A stretch of DNA of 35,940 bases from a virus: IMG/VR virus record IMGVR_UViG_3300035665_000135, positions 1-35,940 of that record; one strand, written 5' to 3'. The position numbers and the translations under genes were made by a program. This document shows positions 5,737 through 12,763 of the stretch, in pieces. Below the pieces are notes generated by a model that searched no databases, was not told the DNA's origin, and saw only the letters and a program-made list of their open reading frames with translations. Each line of letters opens with the position of its first letter. Positions within the stretch are counted from its first letter, which is position 1.

Positions 5737-6173
5737 TTAGCTTTCCCTTCTTCTTTATTCAGATAAAAATTCCAAGCCGCATAAAAGAATTGTCTTGCGC
5801 TTTTACCTAGCTCGTATACAAGTTTTGCGTTTGGATTGTCTTCGGGTAAACAAACGCTTACGGCCTGGAAGCCAGCAATCAAAAAAGCCGTTTCATTTCT
5901 AAATGCTGGCTCGTCAGGAAGCCTTGAGATAATTTCGTTTAATAAGTCACTGCTGTCGTGGAAAACTTTATGGCAGGTCTCGCACAGGCAAGCTAGCTGC
6001 TCATTTTCGTAATCCCATACATCGCGGTTAGATATGTATTGCTTGTGATGAACGTGCAATGTTTTCTCACCGCTCTTACAGACGCTGCATAAAAAATCAT
6101 TAGCCTGGAAAACTTCAAGACGTTTTTTTTGCCATCTCGGATCGAGATATTGGCTGCGATAAGACTTCGCCAT
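5733..6173 (-). CDS. HNH endonuclease
   Basis: The start at 6173 is chosen because GAGAGGTG lies 4 bases upstream; a GTG 6 bases earlier is possible. 146 residues. The HNH core has C29-x-x-C32, H40-V-H42-H43, N58, C64-x-x-C67-H68 and H72. A helical C-terminal half (about residues 80-146) has no match that I recognise. It may be a stand-alone homing-type or DNA-processing nuclease. Its ribosome site lies in a structured leader (6181-6233). It overlaps the O-like gene by 4 bases. Confidence 0.8.
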   Translation of the reverse strand: MAKSYRSQYLDPRWQKKRLEVFQANDFLCSVCKSGEKTLHVHHKQYISNRDVWDYENEQLACLCETCHKVFHDSSDLLNEIISRLPDEPAFRNETAFLIAGFQAVSVCLPEDNPNAKLVYELGKSARQFFYAAWNFYLNKEEGKAK

Positions 6174-6180
6174 AATCACC

Positions 6181-6233
6181 TCTCATCAAAGGTTGTCATC
6201 ACTGATGGTGCAAAGGGCAGGCGGGTGATGAGA
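6181..6233 (-). promoter_or_regulatory. Structured leader before HNH gene, may hide ribosome site
   Basis: TCTCATCA (6181-6188) and TGATGAGA (6226-6233) are perfect 8-base inverted repeats. Between them lies CATCACTGATG (6199-6209), a perfect short palindrome whose arms match the same sequence. Read on the minus strand, the right arm of the outer stem includes bases of the GAGAGG ribosome site of the HNH gene. The shared CATCA/TGATG sequences allow two alternative pairings. The 110-base gap 6174-6283 has no gene. Confidence 0.4.
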
Positions 6234-6283
6234 CCGCTTTTCGGGAGCTACCCTAGCCTTTGCGTACTACTCAACAATCGTAT

Positions 6284-6598
6284 TCAGAAATCCACAATCT
6301 TGCAAGTCCATCCTGCTTTTAGCTTTCCCCATCCGTGAACGGTGATCTTCCACCCTGCGGCCAAGATCGCAGACAGATGCTCTGACTCTTGTATCTTGGT
6401 TACCCTGGCAGCAACATTACCTCGGCTTGTAGTCTGCACCAAGAGCGTCTCACCGGGTTTTATAGCCAGTATGTCGCCTATGCCGAATAGGTCTTGCCTG
6501 ATCCTGGCGTGTGGGTTCCAGCGCTCGACAATCTGGCAGAGATAGCCTTCAGATCTGAGCTTTTCCAGTGACCGTTGCGTTGGTGATTTACCGCTCAT
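6284..6598 (-). CDS. Possible nuclease (VRR-NUC/resolvase-like fold), first gene of early operon
   Basis: I chose the ATG at 6598 (104 residues) because the upstream extension to 6688 runs through the divergent promoter region. The order RIRQDLFGIGDILAIKPG then TLLVQTTSRGNVAARVTKI resembles the D-x(n)-(E/Q)-x-(K/T) strand pair of PD-(D/E)xK restriction-like nucleases, with D in FGIGDILAI and Q in LLVQTT. Some phage proteins of this shape have unusual or missing catalytic residues. Function is therefore tentative. It is the promoter-proximal gene of the minus-strand early operon. Confidence 0.5.
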   Translation of the reverse strand: MSGKSPTQRSLEKLRSEGYLCQIVERWNPHARIRQDLFGIGDILAIKPGETLLVQTTSRGNVAARVTKIQESEHLSAILAAGWKITVHGWGKLKAGWTCKIVDF

Positions 6599-6687
6599 CT
6601 GCTTGTCTCTGCCTTTCGTCTGCTCGTGTGCATAAATTAAAGATACCTGTTCTATAGTTGGTTTTCGTAACAAACAACGGAGAAGCA
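6599..6687. promoter_or_regulatory. Divergent early promoter region
   Basis: This 89-base AT-rich gap separates the minus-strand replication operon from the plus-strand recombination operon, so promoters for both should lie here. A TATAGT at 6653-6658 is a possible plus-strand -10 box. On the minus strand TTGTTT (about 6671-6676) followed by TATAGA (about 6650-6655) with a short 15-base spacer is possible. Neither is a strong consensus match and I see no clear operator palindrome. Confidence 0.45.
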
Positions 6688-7023
6688 ATGGATACAGAAC
6701 TTATTGAGCCGCCCAAGCCTTACAACATTAGAACGCCTGATCAGCTAAAACAAGAATTAGCTGTAAATACAGCAAAATGGCGACGCTATAAAACATGGTC
6801 GAAAGATCAAGCCTTAAAATTGTTTGTTGGTGTCGATCCGCATAAATTTGACCCAAAATCTAATGTTCACAAGTTTTACCTTAACACGCTGAACATCCAA
6901 AGTCTAGAGCGTGAAATGCAAAGTACAGTTGAACGACCTTTGCAAAACCGAGCGCTAGTTAAATACTGGATATTGCGACTCCCGGAATCTGAGCAACAAG
7001 CCGCAGCAAAACTTTTTTTATGA
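6688..7023 (+). CDS. Hypothetical protein (111 aa), first gene of recombination operon
   Basis: The start at 6688 is chosen because CGGAGAA lies just upstream; an earlier in-frame start at 6658 lacks a ribosome site. 111 residues, mixed charge, helical, with WRRYKTWSKDQALKLFVG and VKYWILRLPESEQQAAAKLF. No domain recognised. It is coupled by ATGA to the next small ORF. Confidence 0.65.
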   Translation: MDTELIEPPKPYNIRTPDQLKQELAVNTAKWRRYKTWSKDQALKLFVGVDPHKFDPKSNVHKFYLNTLNIQSLEREMQSTVERPLQNRALVKYWILRLPESEQQAAAKLFL

Positions 7024-7112
7024 AAGAAACTGATATGAGGAAAATAGAATGGCTGGCCTACATAGCATTGGGGATGTTTTACGGAGTTCTAATGTTTCTG
7101 TTCGTGAGGTGA
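7020..7112 (+). CDS. Single-pass membrane micropeptide (30 aa)
   Basis: ATG 7020-7022 overlaps the preceding stop (ATGA), and TGA 7110-7112 lies 2 bases before the ERF start. The 30 residues begin MKETDMRKIE and continue with a roughly 17-residue hydrophobic helix (WLAYIALGMFYGVLMFLF) ending VR. Charge on both sides fits one membrane span. The GAGGTG before the ERF start is inside its last codons. Coupling at both ends argues that it is translated. Function unknown. Confidence 0.5.
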   Translation: MKETDMRKIEWLAYIALGMFYGVLMFLFVR

Positions 7113-7114
7113 AA

Positions 7115-7711
7115 ATGAACGTCTACAACTTAATCGCAAAAGTATCGGCCGATCTTTGCCAGCATGGAATCTCTAAAGACCGCAAGAATGCTCAGCAGTC
7201 TTACAACTTTCGTGGCATTGATGACGTTTACAACGCACTAGCTCCGATCATCAGCAAACACGGTCTGGTGATCCTGCCTCGGGTTATGCGCCGAGAAGTG
7301 TCTGAGCGCATGGGCAAAACCGGATCGTCACTCTTTTATGTCGTGGTTGAGGCTGAGTTTGATTTTGTCTCTTCGCATGACGGAACCAAGCACACGGTTA
7401 AGACGTTTGGTGAAGCCATGGATTCAGGCGATAAGGCTACTAACAAGGCTATGTCCGCTGCTTATAAATACGCAGCCTTCCAGACGTTCTGTATACCAAC
7501 TGAAGGCGATAACGATGCCGACGCAACCACACATGAAGCAGAAACTCCAGAGTTCACAGAAAAACTAATGCTAATCGCGGCAGCTAGCAAAGAGACCTTA
7601 AAAGATGTGTATGAGAAGTATTACAACGAATACAAGGATTATCCTAACCTTCAGAAACAGATCATCAAGGTTAAAGATCAACGTAAAAAAGATTTAGGGA
7701 TCGGGCAATGA
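7115..7711 (+). CDS. erf: ERF-family single-strand annealing recombinase
   Basis: The start at 7115 is chosen because GAGGTG lies 5 bases upstream; the frame from 7049 lacks one. 198 residues. The ERF pattern is visible: FRGIDDVYN at 32-40, then a beta-rich core (LFYVVVEAEFDF) and GEAMDSGDKATNKAMSAAYK at 99-118, followed by QTFCIPTEGDND. ERF proteins bind single-stranded DNA and anneal complementary strands, usually with an exonuclease and SSB, both encoded downstream here. The C-terminal part is helical and probably variable. Confidence 0.85.
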   Translation: MNVYNLIAKVSADLCQHGISKDRKNAQQSYNFRGIDDVYNALAPIISKHGLVILPRVMRREVSERMGKTGSSLFYVVVEAEFDFVSSHDGTKHTVKTFGEAMDSGDKATNKAMSAAYKYAAFQTFCIPTEGDNDADATTHEAETPEFTEKLMLIAAASKETLKDVYEKYYNEYKDYPNLQKQIIKVKDQRKKDLGIGQ

Positions 7712-8052
7712 ACACAGTAAAAGCGTTAGCTATAGATAAAGCGTTAAGACTGCTTAACGCGTCTGGATGCAAATATTTTGTAATTGACGAATTAGGAAAA
7801 ACATACGGAGAGCTTCCTGTTGAAAAAAAATCAAAAAAACAATCAAGGTACAAACCGGGAGTTATGTCTAATTACTTCAAGCCTTTTTTGGTTAACGCAA
7901 AAATTGGTGACGTTGTTGTTATCCCTTTTAACGATTTTGATCCAAGAGCGTTATCTGGTGCAATTACTGCTTATTTGTCAGGCACCTGGGGAAAACAATC
8001 TTATAAATCCTGCACCACAAATTCTTCTATTGAAATATTGAGGTGCTCATGA
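7708..8052 (+). CDS. Hypothetical protein (114 aa)
   Basis: 114 residues, coupled to ERF by ATGA. It has a Lys-rich middle (VEKKSKKQSRYKPG) and a conserved-looking end (DPRALSGAITAYLSGTWGKQ, YKSCTTNSSIEILRC). The end reads like a helix-turn-helix followed by a strand and could bind DNA, but this is weak. No family recognised. Confidence 0.55.
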   Translation: MNTVKALAIDKALRLLNASGCKYFVIDELGKTYGELPVEKKSKKQSRYKPGVMSNYFKPFLVNAKIGDVVVIPFNDFDPRALSGAITAYLSGTWGKQSYKSCTTNSSIEILRCS

Positions 8053-8372
8053 GAGACCCACATGCTGCGGTTGATTACATCCTAAAACACGCTGAAAAGT
8101 TTGCAGACGCTAGGGCTCAACGTGTGTATCTAGAAGAGTTCAGAAAGAGCAAGAAAGCCCTGCTAATGCAGCTAAACACCGCTCAGCCGATCTCTGCCCA
8201 AGAGCGTGATGCGTACGCTCACCCTGAGTATTTGGAGCTTTTAGAGGGCTTAAAAATAGCCGTGGCGATAGAAGAAAAGTTACGATGGGATCTTGTTGCT
8301 GCTCAGGCCAGGATAGAAATTTTTCGCACTGAATCGGCAAATAACCGAATGCTTGATAAATCTACGATGTAG
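8049..8372 (+). CDS. Hypothetical coiled-coil-like phage protein (107 aa)
   Basis: ATG 8049 overlaps the upstream stop (ATGA). 107 residues, helical, with the motif AHPEYLELLEGLKIAVAIEE, then LRWDLVAAQARIEIFRTES and a final NNRMLDKSTM. This YAHPEY...LRW.LVAAQARIE.WR pattern is common in small proteins of proteobacterial phage recombination regions. Their function is unknown. No catalytic residue pattern seen. Confidence 0.6.
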   Translation: MRDPHAAVDYILKHAEKFADARAQRVYLEEFRKSKKALLMQLNTAQPISAQERDAYAHPEYLELLEGLKIAVAIEEKLRWDLVAAQARIEIFRTESANNRMLDKSTM

Positions 8373-8378
8373 AATGCG

Positions 8379-8432
8379 GTTGTGGCTACCTTTAGCGGGG
8401 GAAAAGCAGACTGAACCACTGCCTGCCACAAC
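8379..8432 (+). repeat. Inverted repeat in the leader of the homing endonuclease gene
   Basis: GTTGTGGC (8379-8386) pairs with GCCACAAC (8425-8432), and inside lies GCAG (8406-8409) / CTGC (8419-8422). The structure fills most of the 88-base gap before the next gene. It could be an RNA element, an insertion-site remnant for the homing endonuclease or chance. No T run follows, so it is not a terminator. Confidence 0.35.
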
Positions 8433-8460
8433 TTCATATGGTTCTTATGCGAGGTTCAGC

Positions 8461-8985
8461 ATGATTGAATATCTTAAAAACAATTTCCGTTATCAAGACG
8501 GTTTTCTTTACCGAACCACTGTTAGAGGTGGTGAAAAAATCGGGAAGAAAGCAGGGTGGCTTACCTATTGCAACGGCAGGCCTTACTGGAAAATTTCCAT
8601 CGATGGCAAAACCACTTATTTGCACCATGCAATTTTTATTTTGCATAACGAATACAAACCAAAATATATAGATCATATTGATGGAGATTCCACAAATAAT
8701 CGCATTGAAAATTTAAGACCGGCCACACAAAGCCAAAATGTAGCCAATAGCGCCCTAAGTTCTAAAAATACTAGCGGTTTTAAAGGTGTTACATATTTAA
8801 AGGGTAGCGGAAAATGGAAAGCCCAGTTAATGAAAGACATGAAACATATAAGTCTTGGTTCGTATGCCACAAAAGAAGAGGCTTACGAAGCATACAAAAT
8901 TGGCGCAAAAAAATATTTTGGGGATTTTGCTAGGCCAGAAAAAAAGCAAGCAAACGCCAGAGCAGAAATTAGGAACACCCAATGA
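8461..8985 (+). CDS. HNH-AP2 homing endonuclease
   Basis: The start at 8461 is chosen because GAGG lies upstream; a longer frame from 8353 is out of context. 174 residues. HNH_3-type core with HH55-56, D71-H72-I-D74-G and N84-L-R86 (YIDHIDGDSTNNRIENLRP), then an AP2-type DNA-binding domain around 105-157 (SGFKGVTYLK, GKWKAQL, LGSYATKEEAYEAY). Such free-standing nucleases cut an intron-less or target allele and spread. The base composition is more AT-rich than its neighbours, fitting insertion. It is coupled to the next gene by ATGA. Confidence 0.9.
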   Translation: MIEYLKNNFRYQDGFLYRTTVRGGEKIGKKAGWLTYCNGRPYWKISIDGKTTYLHHAIFILHNEYKPKYIDHIDGDSTNNRIENLRPATQSQNVANSALSSKNTSGFKGVTYLKGSGKWKAQLMKDMKHISLGSYATKEEAYEAYKIGAKKYFGDFARPEKKQANARAEIRNTQ

Positions 8986-9272
8986 TGTACAGAAACCAGA
9001 AACTATTGGAAACCGTTCGTGAGTTTGAATGCGTGTTGTGCGGCGCGGAAGATGGAACCGTCGTTGCCGCGCACAGCAATCAACTTAGAGACGGGAAAGG
9101 TAAAGGGATAAAGGCTCATGACTACAGGATAGCCGCCTTGTGTTATCGGTGTCACATGGCTATAGACCAAGGGCACAGAATGAATAAGCAGGAAAAAGAA
9201 GCGATGTGGGAAGAAGCCCACCGCAAAACAATCGGTTTTTTATTTGAAAGAGGCAAGTTATGGGTTCAGTGA
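8982..9272 (+). CDS. DUF1364-like HNH nuclease
   Basis: 96 residues. The patterns FECVLCGAEDG, AAHSNQLRDGKGKGIKAHDY and ALCYRCHMAIDQGHR fit the DUF1364 / phage nuclease family (C-x-x-C, A-H-S-N, K-x-x-D, C-x-x-C-H-x-x-x-D). The family is thought to act on recombination or replication intermediates. It lies between the homing endonuclease and SSB, as in many phage recombination modules. Two adjacent start codons (8982 and 8985) are possible. Confidence 0.8.
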   Translation: MMYRNQKLLETVREFECVLCGAEDGTVVAAHSNQLRDGKGKGIKAHDYRIAALCYRCHMAIDQGHRMNKQEKEAMWEEAHRKTIGFLFERGKLWVQ

Positions 9273-9631
9273 ATAAAGCGATCATCATTGGTAACGCAGG
9301 AAAAGATCCAGAGATCAAATACACGGATGCAGGAGTCGCTGTTTGTACCTTGACGCTAGCAACCAAACATTCCTGGAAGCAACAAGACGGTAGCCGCCAG
9401 GAAAAAACAGAATGGCATCGCATCGTTTTCTGGGGAAAGCTAGGCGAGATTGTCGATAAGTACGTTAAGAAGGGCTCTCAGGTTTACGTCGAAGGTCGTA
9501 TCGAAACACGAAAGTGGACAGACAAAAACGGTAACGATAAGTACACCACCGAGATCGTTGCTGATCAAATGCAGATGTTAAGCGGCAGACCCAAAGCAGA
9601 AATAGATAACGATGAAGAGGTACCTTTCTGA
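9260..9631 (+). CDS. ssb: Single-stranded DNA-binding protein
   Basis: 123 residues of a bacterial-type SSB. OB-fold residues NKAIIIGNAGKDPEIKY, VCTLTLATKHSW, EWHRIVFWGKLGEIV and GSQVYVEGRIETRKWTDKNG are in order. The short disordered linker ends in an acidic tip (DNDEEVPF) that in bacterial SSBs recruits replication and repair proteins. It would coat single-stranded DNA for the ERF and exonuclease partners. GAGG lies upstream of the start, and the gene overlaps the DUF1364 gene by 13 bases. Confidence 0.95.
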   Translation: MGSVNKAIIIGNAGKDPEIKYTDAGVAVCTLTLATKHSWKQQDGSRQEKTEWHRIVFWGKLGEIVDKYVKKGSQVYVEGRIETRKWTDKNGNDKYTTEIVADQMQMLSGRPKAEIDNDEEVPF

Positions 9632-10221
9632 TGGAGCAGGGAACCGAGGAATGGAAACTTGCTCGGCTCGGGAAGGTGACAGCTTCCCGTGTCTCCGCCG
9701 CTAGAGCAAAGAAAGGTACGGCAACTCGAGCCGACTACATAGCCGACATCATTACAGAGCGCCTTACAGGCTCACCAATCGAATCTTATACAAATGCGTA
9801 CATGGAATGGGGAACTGCAAATGAACCGCTTGCAAGAGCCGCATATGAGATCAAAACAGGCATCTGGGTCGAGCAGGTTGCTATTGTCAATCATCCGACG
9901 ATTAAGTCGTTTGCAGCGTCGCCTGATGGTCTGGTCTGGACGGATGGTCTACTCGAAATCAAATGTCCGAAAACCTCCACGCATTTAGGCTGGATGATGA
10001 AAGGCGAACCGCCTTCCGAGCACAAACACCAGATGCTTGCTCAGCTTGCCTGTACCGGTAGAGAGTGGGTTGATTTTGTATCGTTTGATCCACGGTTGCC
10101 CGAGCATCTTCAGTTGTTTATTGTGCGGTTTCAACCAGAGCGCAAAGACATTGAAGATCTAGAGAAAGACGTAATGACTTTTTTGGCGGAAGTTGACACA
10201 ATGCAAAGGAAATTAGGATGA
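9631..10221 (+). CDS. YqaJ/lambda-Exo-like 5'-3' exonuclease
   Basis: 196 residues. The YqaJ fold is seen in WKLARLGKVTASRVSAARAK, then SPDG (D99), LLEIKCP (E109-x-K111) and HKHQMLAQLACTG (Q134, Q138). The D...E-x-K triad matches the metal site of lambda exonuclease. It probably resects DNA ends to make 3' strands for ERF. TGATG couples it to ssb and ATGA couples it to the next gene. Residue numbering and family are confident; the DNA end preference is inferred from the family. Confidence 0.9.
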   Translation: MEQGTEEWKLARLGKVTASRVSAARAKKGTATRADYIADIITERLTGSPIESYTNAYMEWGTANEPLARAAYEIKTGIWVEQVAIVNHPTIKSFAASPDGLVWTDGLLEIKCPKTSTHLGWMMKGEPPSEHKHQMLAQLACTGREWVDFVSFDPRLPEHLQLFIVRFQPERKDIEDLEKDVMTFLAEVDTMQRKLG

Positions 10222-10409
10222 GCTGGAGAGAGTTAATTGCCGAGCAAAGAACCCCGCGCACATTCAAGCCCGTCGAGGAAATCTGGCGACAGTACGGCTG
10301 GAAGCCGCCCTCAACAGAGTGCGAGGACACCATCGAAAAACATAAAGCATTTCGAGCCTGGAGCCTCGGAGAACTGGCTTTCGATCATCAAGGAAGTGAA
10401 GAGCAGTGA
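10218..10409 (+). CDS. Hypothetical protein (63 aa), possibly half of a split gene
   Basis: 63 residues beginning MSWRELIAEQRTPRTFKPVE, with WRQYGWKPPS next. It overlaps the exonuclease by 4 bases. The last 15 or so residues (WSLGELAFDHQGSEEQ) look less protein-like than the overlapping frame, which reads ENWLSIIKEVKSSDRQEIAA. A +1 frameshift near 10355-10380 would join this ORF to the next one. Function unknown. See the related finding. Confidence 0.5.
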   Translation: MSWRELIAEQRTPRTFKPVEEIWRQYGWKPPSTECEDTIEKHKAFRAWSLGELAFDHQGSEEQ

Positions 10410-10641
10410 TCGACAGGAAATTGCGGCAGCTTACGAAAAGGTTATGCCGCTGGTCATCGAGGATTGGGCTCACTGGCTTTTATCGAAGCCTAAGACTCGG
10501 CGGCTACCGCTGATCGAGTTAATAGCAAAACATCACGGTGACTCGGTAGGTGATATGGTGAAACGTAAACTTACCGAGCTACACCACGCGTCTTTTCAAA
10601 ACTCCGCATTCCAGCAATCCCCAACATCCCGGAAAGGATGA
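10396..10641 (+). CDS. Hypothetical protein (81 aa), alternative start or frameshifted
   Basis: The frame is open from well upstream, but the best start in it is GTG 10396, with AAGGA too close for a strong ribosome site. The 81 residues include EIAAAYEKVMPLVIEDWAHW and PLIELIAKHHGDSVGDMV and look like a genuine helical protein. The last 71 bases overlap the 3' end of the convergent holin gene. It may be expressed by coupling or as the second half of a frameshifted protein with the preceding ORF. Confidence 0.4.
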   Translation: MKSSDRQEIAAAYEKVMPLVIEDWAHWLLSKPKTRRLPLIELIAKHHGDSVGDMVKRKLTELHHASFQNSAFQQSPTSRKG

Positions 10642-10984
10642 CCCACAAAGCCTCGGTGTCCAACATGGGCGGAGGCTTTACCTCTTTGGGGACTATTTGC
10701 TCGGCTTGCAGCCAAACCCACGCCCAGACTAGTAGCGGGTAAAGCAAAAACTGATAGGCCATAGCAGCGGCACCGATCCAACCTATGGCCGGTCTCCAGC
10801 CAGCAACAAATAAGTTTTGATTGCCGGCTTCGGTTTTGTTGACTTCCATTTGCGCCAGATCAATTGCCTGATCTATACGCCTACCTTCTAGCTCTAGCTC
10901 TAAACGCTCTTTGTCCGTGGTTATAAGGTCGCTGGCGACTTTACCGACCGAGTCAATGATTGCGCCTATGCCTAGCGGGTTCAT
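10571..10984 (-). CDS. Three-transmembrane holin
   Basis: The start at 10984 overlaps the endolysin stop (ATGA), with AAGG upstream; a TTG at 11008 is unlikely. 137 residues. An amphipathic helical N-terminus is followed by FVAGWRPAIGWIGAAAMAYQ, LLYPLLVWAWVWLQ and a last LWVILSGMLGIAGMRSFEK. The order matches the 3-TM phage/GTA holin family, which forms membrane lesions at a set time so that endolysin reaches the cell wall. It is the last gene of the late region; the plus-strand operon converges on it. Confidence 0.85.
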   Translation of the reverse strand: MNPLGIGAIIDSVGKVASDLITTDKERLELELEGRRIDQAIDLAQMEVNKTEAGNQNLFVAGWRPAIGWIGAAAMAYQFLLYPLLVWAWVWLQAEQIVPKEVKPPPMLDTEALWVILSGMLGIAGMRSFEKTRGVAR

Positions 10985-11475
10985 AGCCTTAGCGCTCGAT
11001 TTAACCAACCAAGGAGGAATTTAATCTGAGTCCTGTCACGCTGCACGATGTCTCTGTATCTTGCAATCTTTGCTAGTGCGTAATGCGCGATAAAGAGCTC
11101 TTCTGACATGCCATTAAGAGCTGATATGGTCTTTTGACCTATAACGCCATCAGGAGAGGTTTTAGCCACAATTTGAGCAAGTTTGATTGCGACTGATACG
11201 CCAGCATTAACACCAAAATTAAAGACGGATTCAGCAATAGCAGGGTTAAGCTCATCACCGCGTATAGGATTCCAGTAGCTTGCTCGGTAAAAGTCTCTGA
11301 CTAATTCTGTAGGCGGCGTTTCTTTTGCGTCTATAAACGACCATCCAGCCCACTGTGGATTCTTGTTTCTAGCAATGCCTGCGTACGTTGTTCCGCCAGT
11401 ATCGCCGGGGATCGTATGAAGGATATAACCACCTTCATCGACCATCATTTTGTCGTATGCTGTCTCAAAACTCAT
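10981..11475 (-). CDS. GH108 endolysin (N-acetylmuramidase)
   Basis: 164 residues. The GH108 signature is VDEGGY with E14 as the likely catalytic acid, followed by PGDTGGTTYAGIAR. A C-terminal peptidoglycan-binding-like part (GVNAGVSVAIKLAQIVA ... DGVIGQKTISALN) fits PG_binding_3. It degrades the glycan backbone of the cell wall. No signal peptide is visible, so export depends on the holin downstream. It overlaps both lysis neighbours by 4 bases. Confidence 0.9.
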   Translation of the reverse strand: MSFETAYDKMMVDEGGYILHTIPGDTGGTTYAGIARNKNPQWAGWSFIDAKETPPTELVRDFYRASYWNPIRGDELNPAIAESVFNFGVNAGVSVAIKLAQIVAKTSPDGVIGQKTISALNGMSEELFIAHYALAKIARYRDIVQRDRTQIKFLLGWLNRALRL

Positions 11476-11705
11476 TTGTCTTGCTTATGGTCTAGCTTGT
11501 CAAAGATCTTAGCGAGCATACTTTTTATGTCGCTGATGTCTTTCTCGTAATCTGGCTTTAGAACATAGGCATGAGGCAAACCTTTTTCTAAATCTCTAAG
11601 GTCGCGCTGTAGCTCTTGCTGAGCTTCCCAAACCACACGGAAGAACCAGCCGAATGCAGCAGAGAGAACGCCAAAAGCGATATTAAGCAGCGTTTGAGAG
11701 TCCAT
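11472..11705 (-). CDS. Small lysis-module membrane protein
   Basis: The start at 11705 (77 residues) is chosen because the protein then begins MDSQTLLNIAFGVLSAAFGW, like related small phage proteins; an upstream start at 11738 is possible. One N-terminal transmembrane helix (about 5-22) is followed by a charged helical part ending in KIFDKLDHKQDK. It may be a holin partner or accessory lysis factor. It is not a typical Rz/Rz1 pair. It overlaps the glycosyltransferase gene by 23 bases and the endolysin gene by 4. Confidence 0.65.
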   Translation of the reverse strand: MDSQTLLNIAFGVLSAAFGWFFRVVWEAQQELQRDLRDLEKGLPHAYVLKPDYEKDISDIKSMLAKIFDKLDHKQDK

Positions 11706-12750
11706 AGTAGTGAAGGTTCCTAACGAGTCGTTCGTCATCTGGCGATAGATCTACCGCCGCCACACCGTGTCTTATAGCTTCGTCTTTTAAGCCCAGATGA
11801 TGAGCTGCTACCGCTGCGAGATCATGCGGTTTCGCACCCCAGACTTCAGGGTCGCATGTGTAAACCAGTTGTTTGTCTTTGATCTCCAATGCCATTGTAG
11901 CCGCGTGGAAGCATTCTTTCCACATAGACTTCATGTAAAAGGACATCGCCGCGTCTACCCACGGCTCACGCGTTCCAGGAGCCTCGGCTATCGCCATCCT
12001 GTACCACTTTAAAGCCTCCCAAGGGTTCTGTTTATGGTCATAGGCCTTGCCTAACAACCGCATGGCGTAGCACCGCTCATTCGGCCATGTCGCCTCTGGC
12101 ATGTCGAGATAGGTGTTGAGTGCGGTTATAGCCTCATCCCAAAGGTGATAGAACGTAAGCTCACGAGCAAAGTAAAAAGCATTGCGCGGGCACCGCGGAT
12201 CTTCTTTTACCGCCATCCTAAGAAGATCTAAATACTGACCGCGGCTTTTAGTCGGATCTGGGTGATGGGAAACTAACAGTTTGTCGGTTTGCGCGTAAAT
12301 CTCTGTTGTGCGTTGATCCGGCCTTGGATATTCATGGACCGGATGGTGCCAGTGGTAACCAACTCGGTGATGGATCTTCTCGTAATAGAACAGAATGTTC
12401 TGACCCCAGTCAAATTTGTACCGGAGCCTAGTCGTTTCAGGTTGCCATACGCGCTCAATTTCCTCGCGCCATCCTGGCTCAAGAACCTCGTCTAAGTCTA
12501 GAGACACACAGACATCGTAGTCACCGGGAATAAGGCACAGCGCAGTGTCTCGCGCCATATCGAATCGCCAAGGCTTGACAGATATATCGTAGACAGTAGC
12601 CCCGCATTCTCTTGCTAGGCTGGCCGTGTTGTCAGTTGATCCTGTGTCAGCGATCAGGATCAGGTCTGCGTCTTTAGCGGAGTCACAGAACCTTTTTACA
12701 AACTGCTCTTCGTTTTTTGATATTGCATATACGCAAATTTTTAGTGTCAT
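11683..12750 (-). CDS. GT2 glycosyltransferase with TPR-like C-terminus
   Basis: 355 residues. The GT-A donor-site motifs are KNEE (12-15), DTGSTDNT (35-42) and D85-L-D87-E88 (DxD). A C-terminal half (about 190-350) has helical repeat patterns (YFARELTFYHLWDEAITALN, ALKWYRMAIAEAPGTREPW) typical of TPR. No transmembrane segment is seen, so it is probably cytoplasmic. It might glycosylate phage fibres or modify host surface sugars. The acceptor is unknown. It sits between the fibre genes and the lysis genes, and its 3' end overlaps the next gene. Confidence 0.85.
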   Translation of the reverse strand: MTLKICVYAISKNEEQFVKRFCDSAKDADLILIADTGSTDNTASLARECGATVYDISVKPWRFDMARDTALCLIPGDYDVCVSLDLDEVLEPGWREEIERVWQPETTRLRYKFDWGQNILFYYEKIHHRVGYHWHHPVHEYPRPDQRTTEIYAQTDKLLVSHHPDPTKSRGQYLDLLRMAVKEDPRCPRNAFYFARELTFYHLWDEAITALNTYLDMPEATWPNERCYAMRLLGKAYDHKQNPWEALKWYRMAIAEAPGTREPWVDAAMSFYMKSMWKECFHAATMALEIKDKQLVYTCDPEVWGAKPHDLAAVAAHHLGLKDEAIRHGVAAVDLSPDDERLVRNLHYYGLSNAA

Positions 12751-12763
12751 GTCTTATGTCCGT

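Noticed and set aside
8373-8460. tRNA-like gene in the gap before the homing endonuclease
   Set aside because: The inverted repeat does not form a cloverleaf and no anticodon or T-arm pattern is present.
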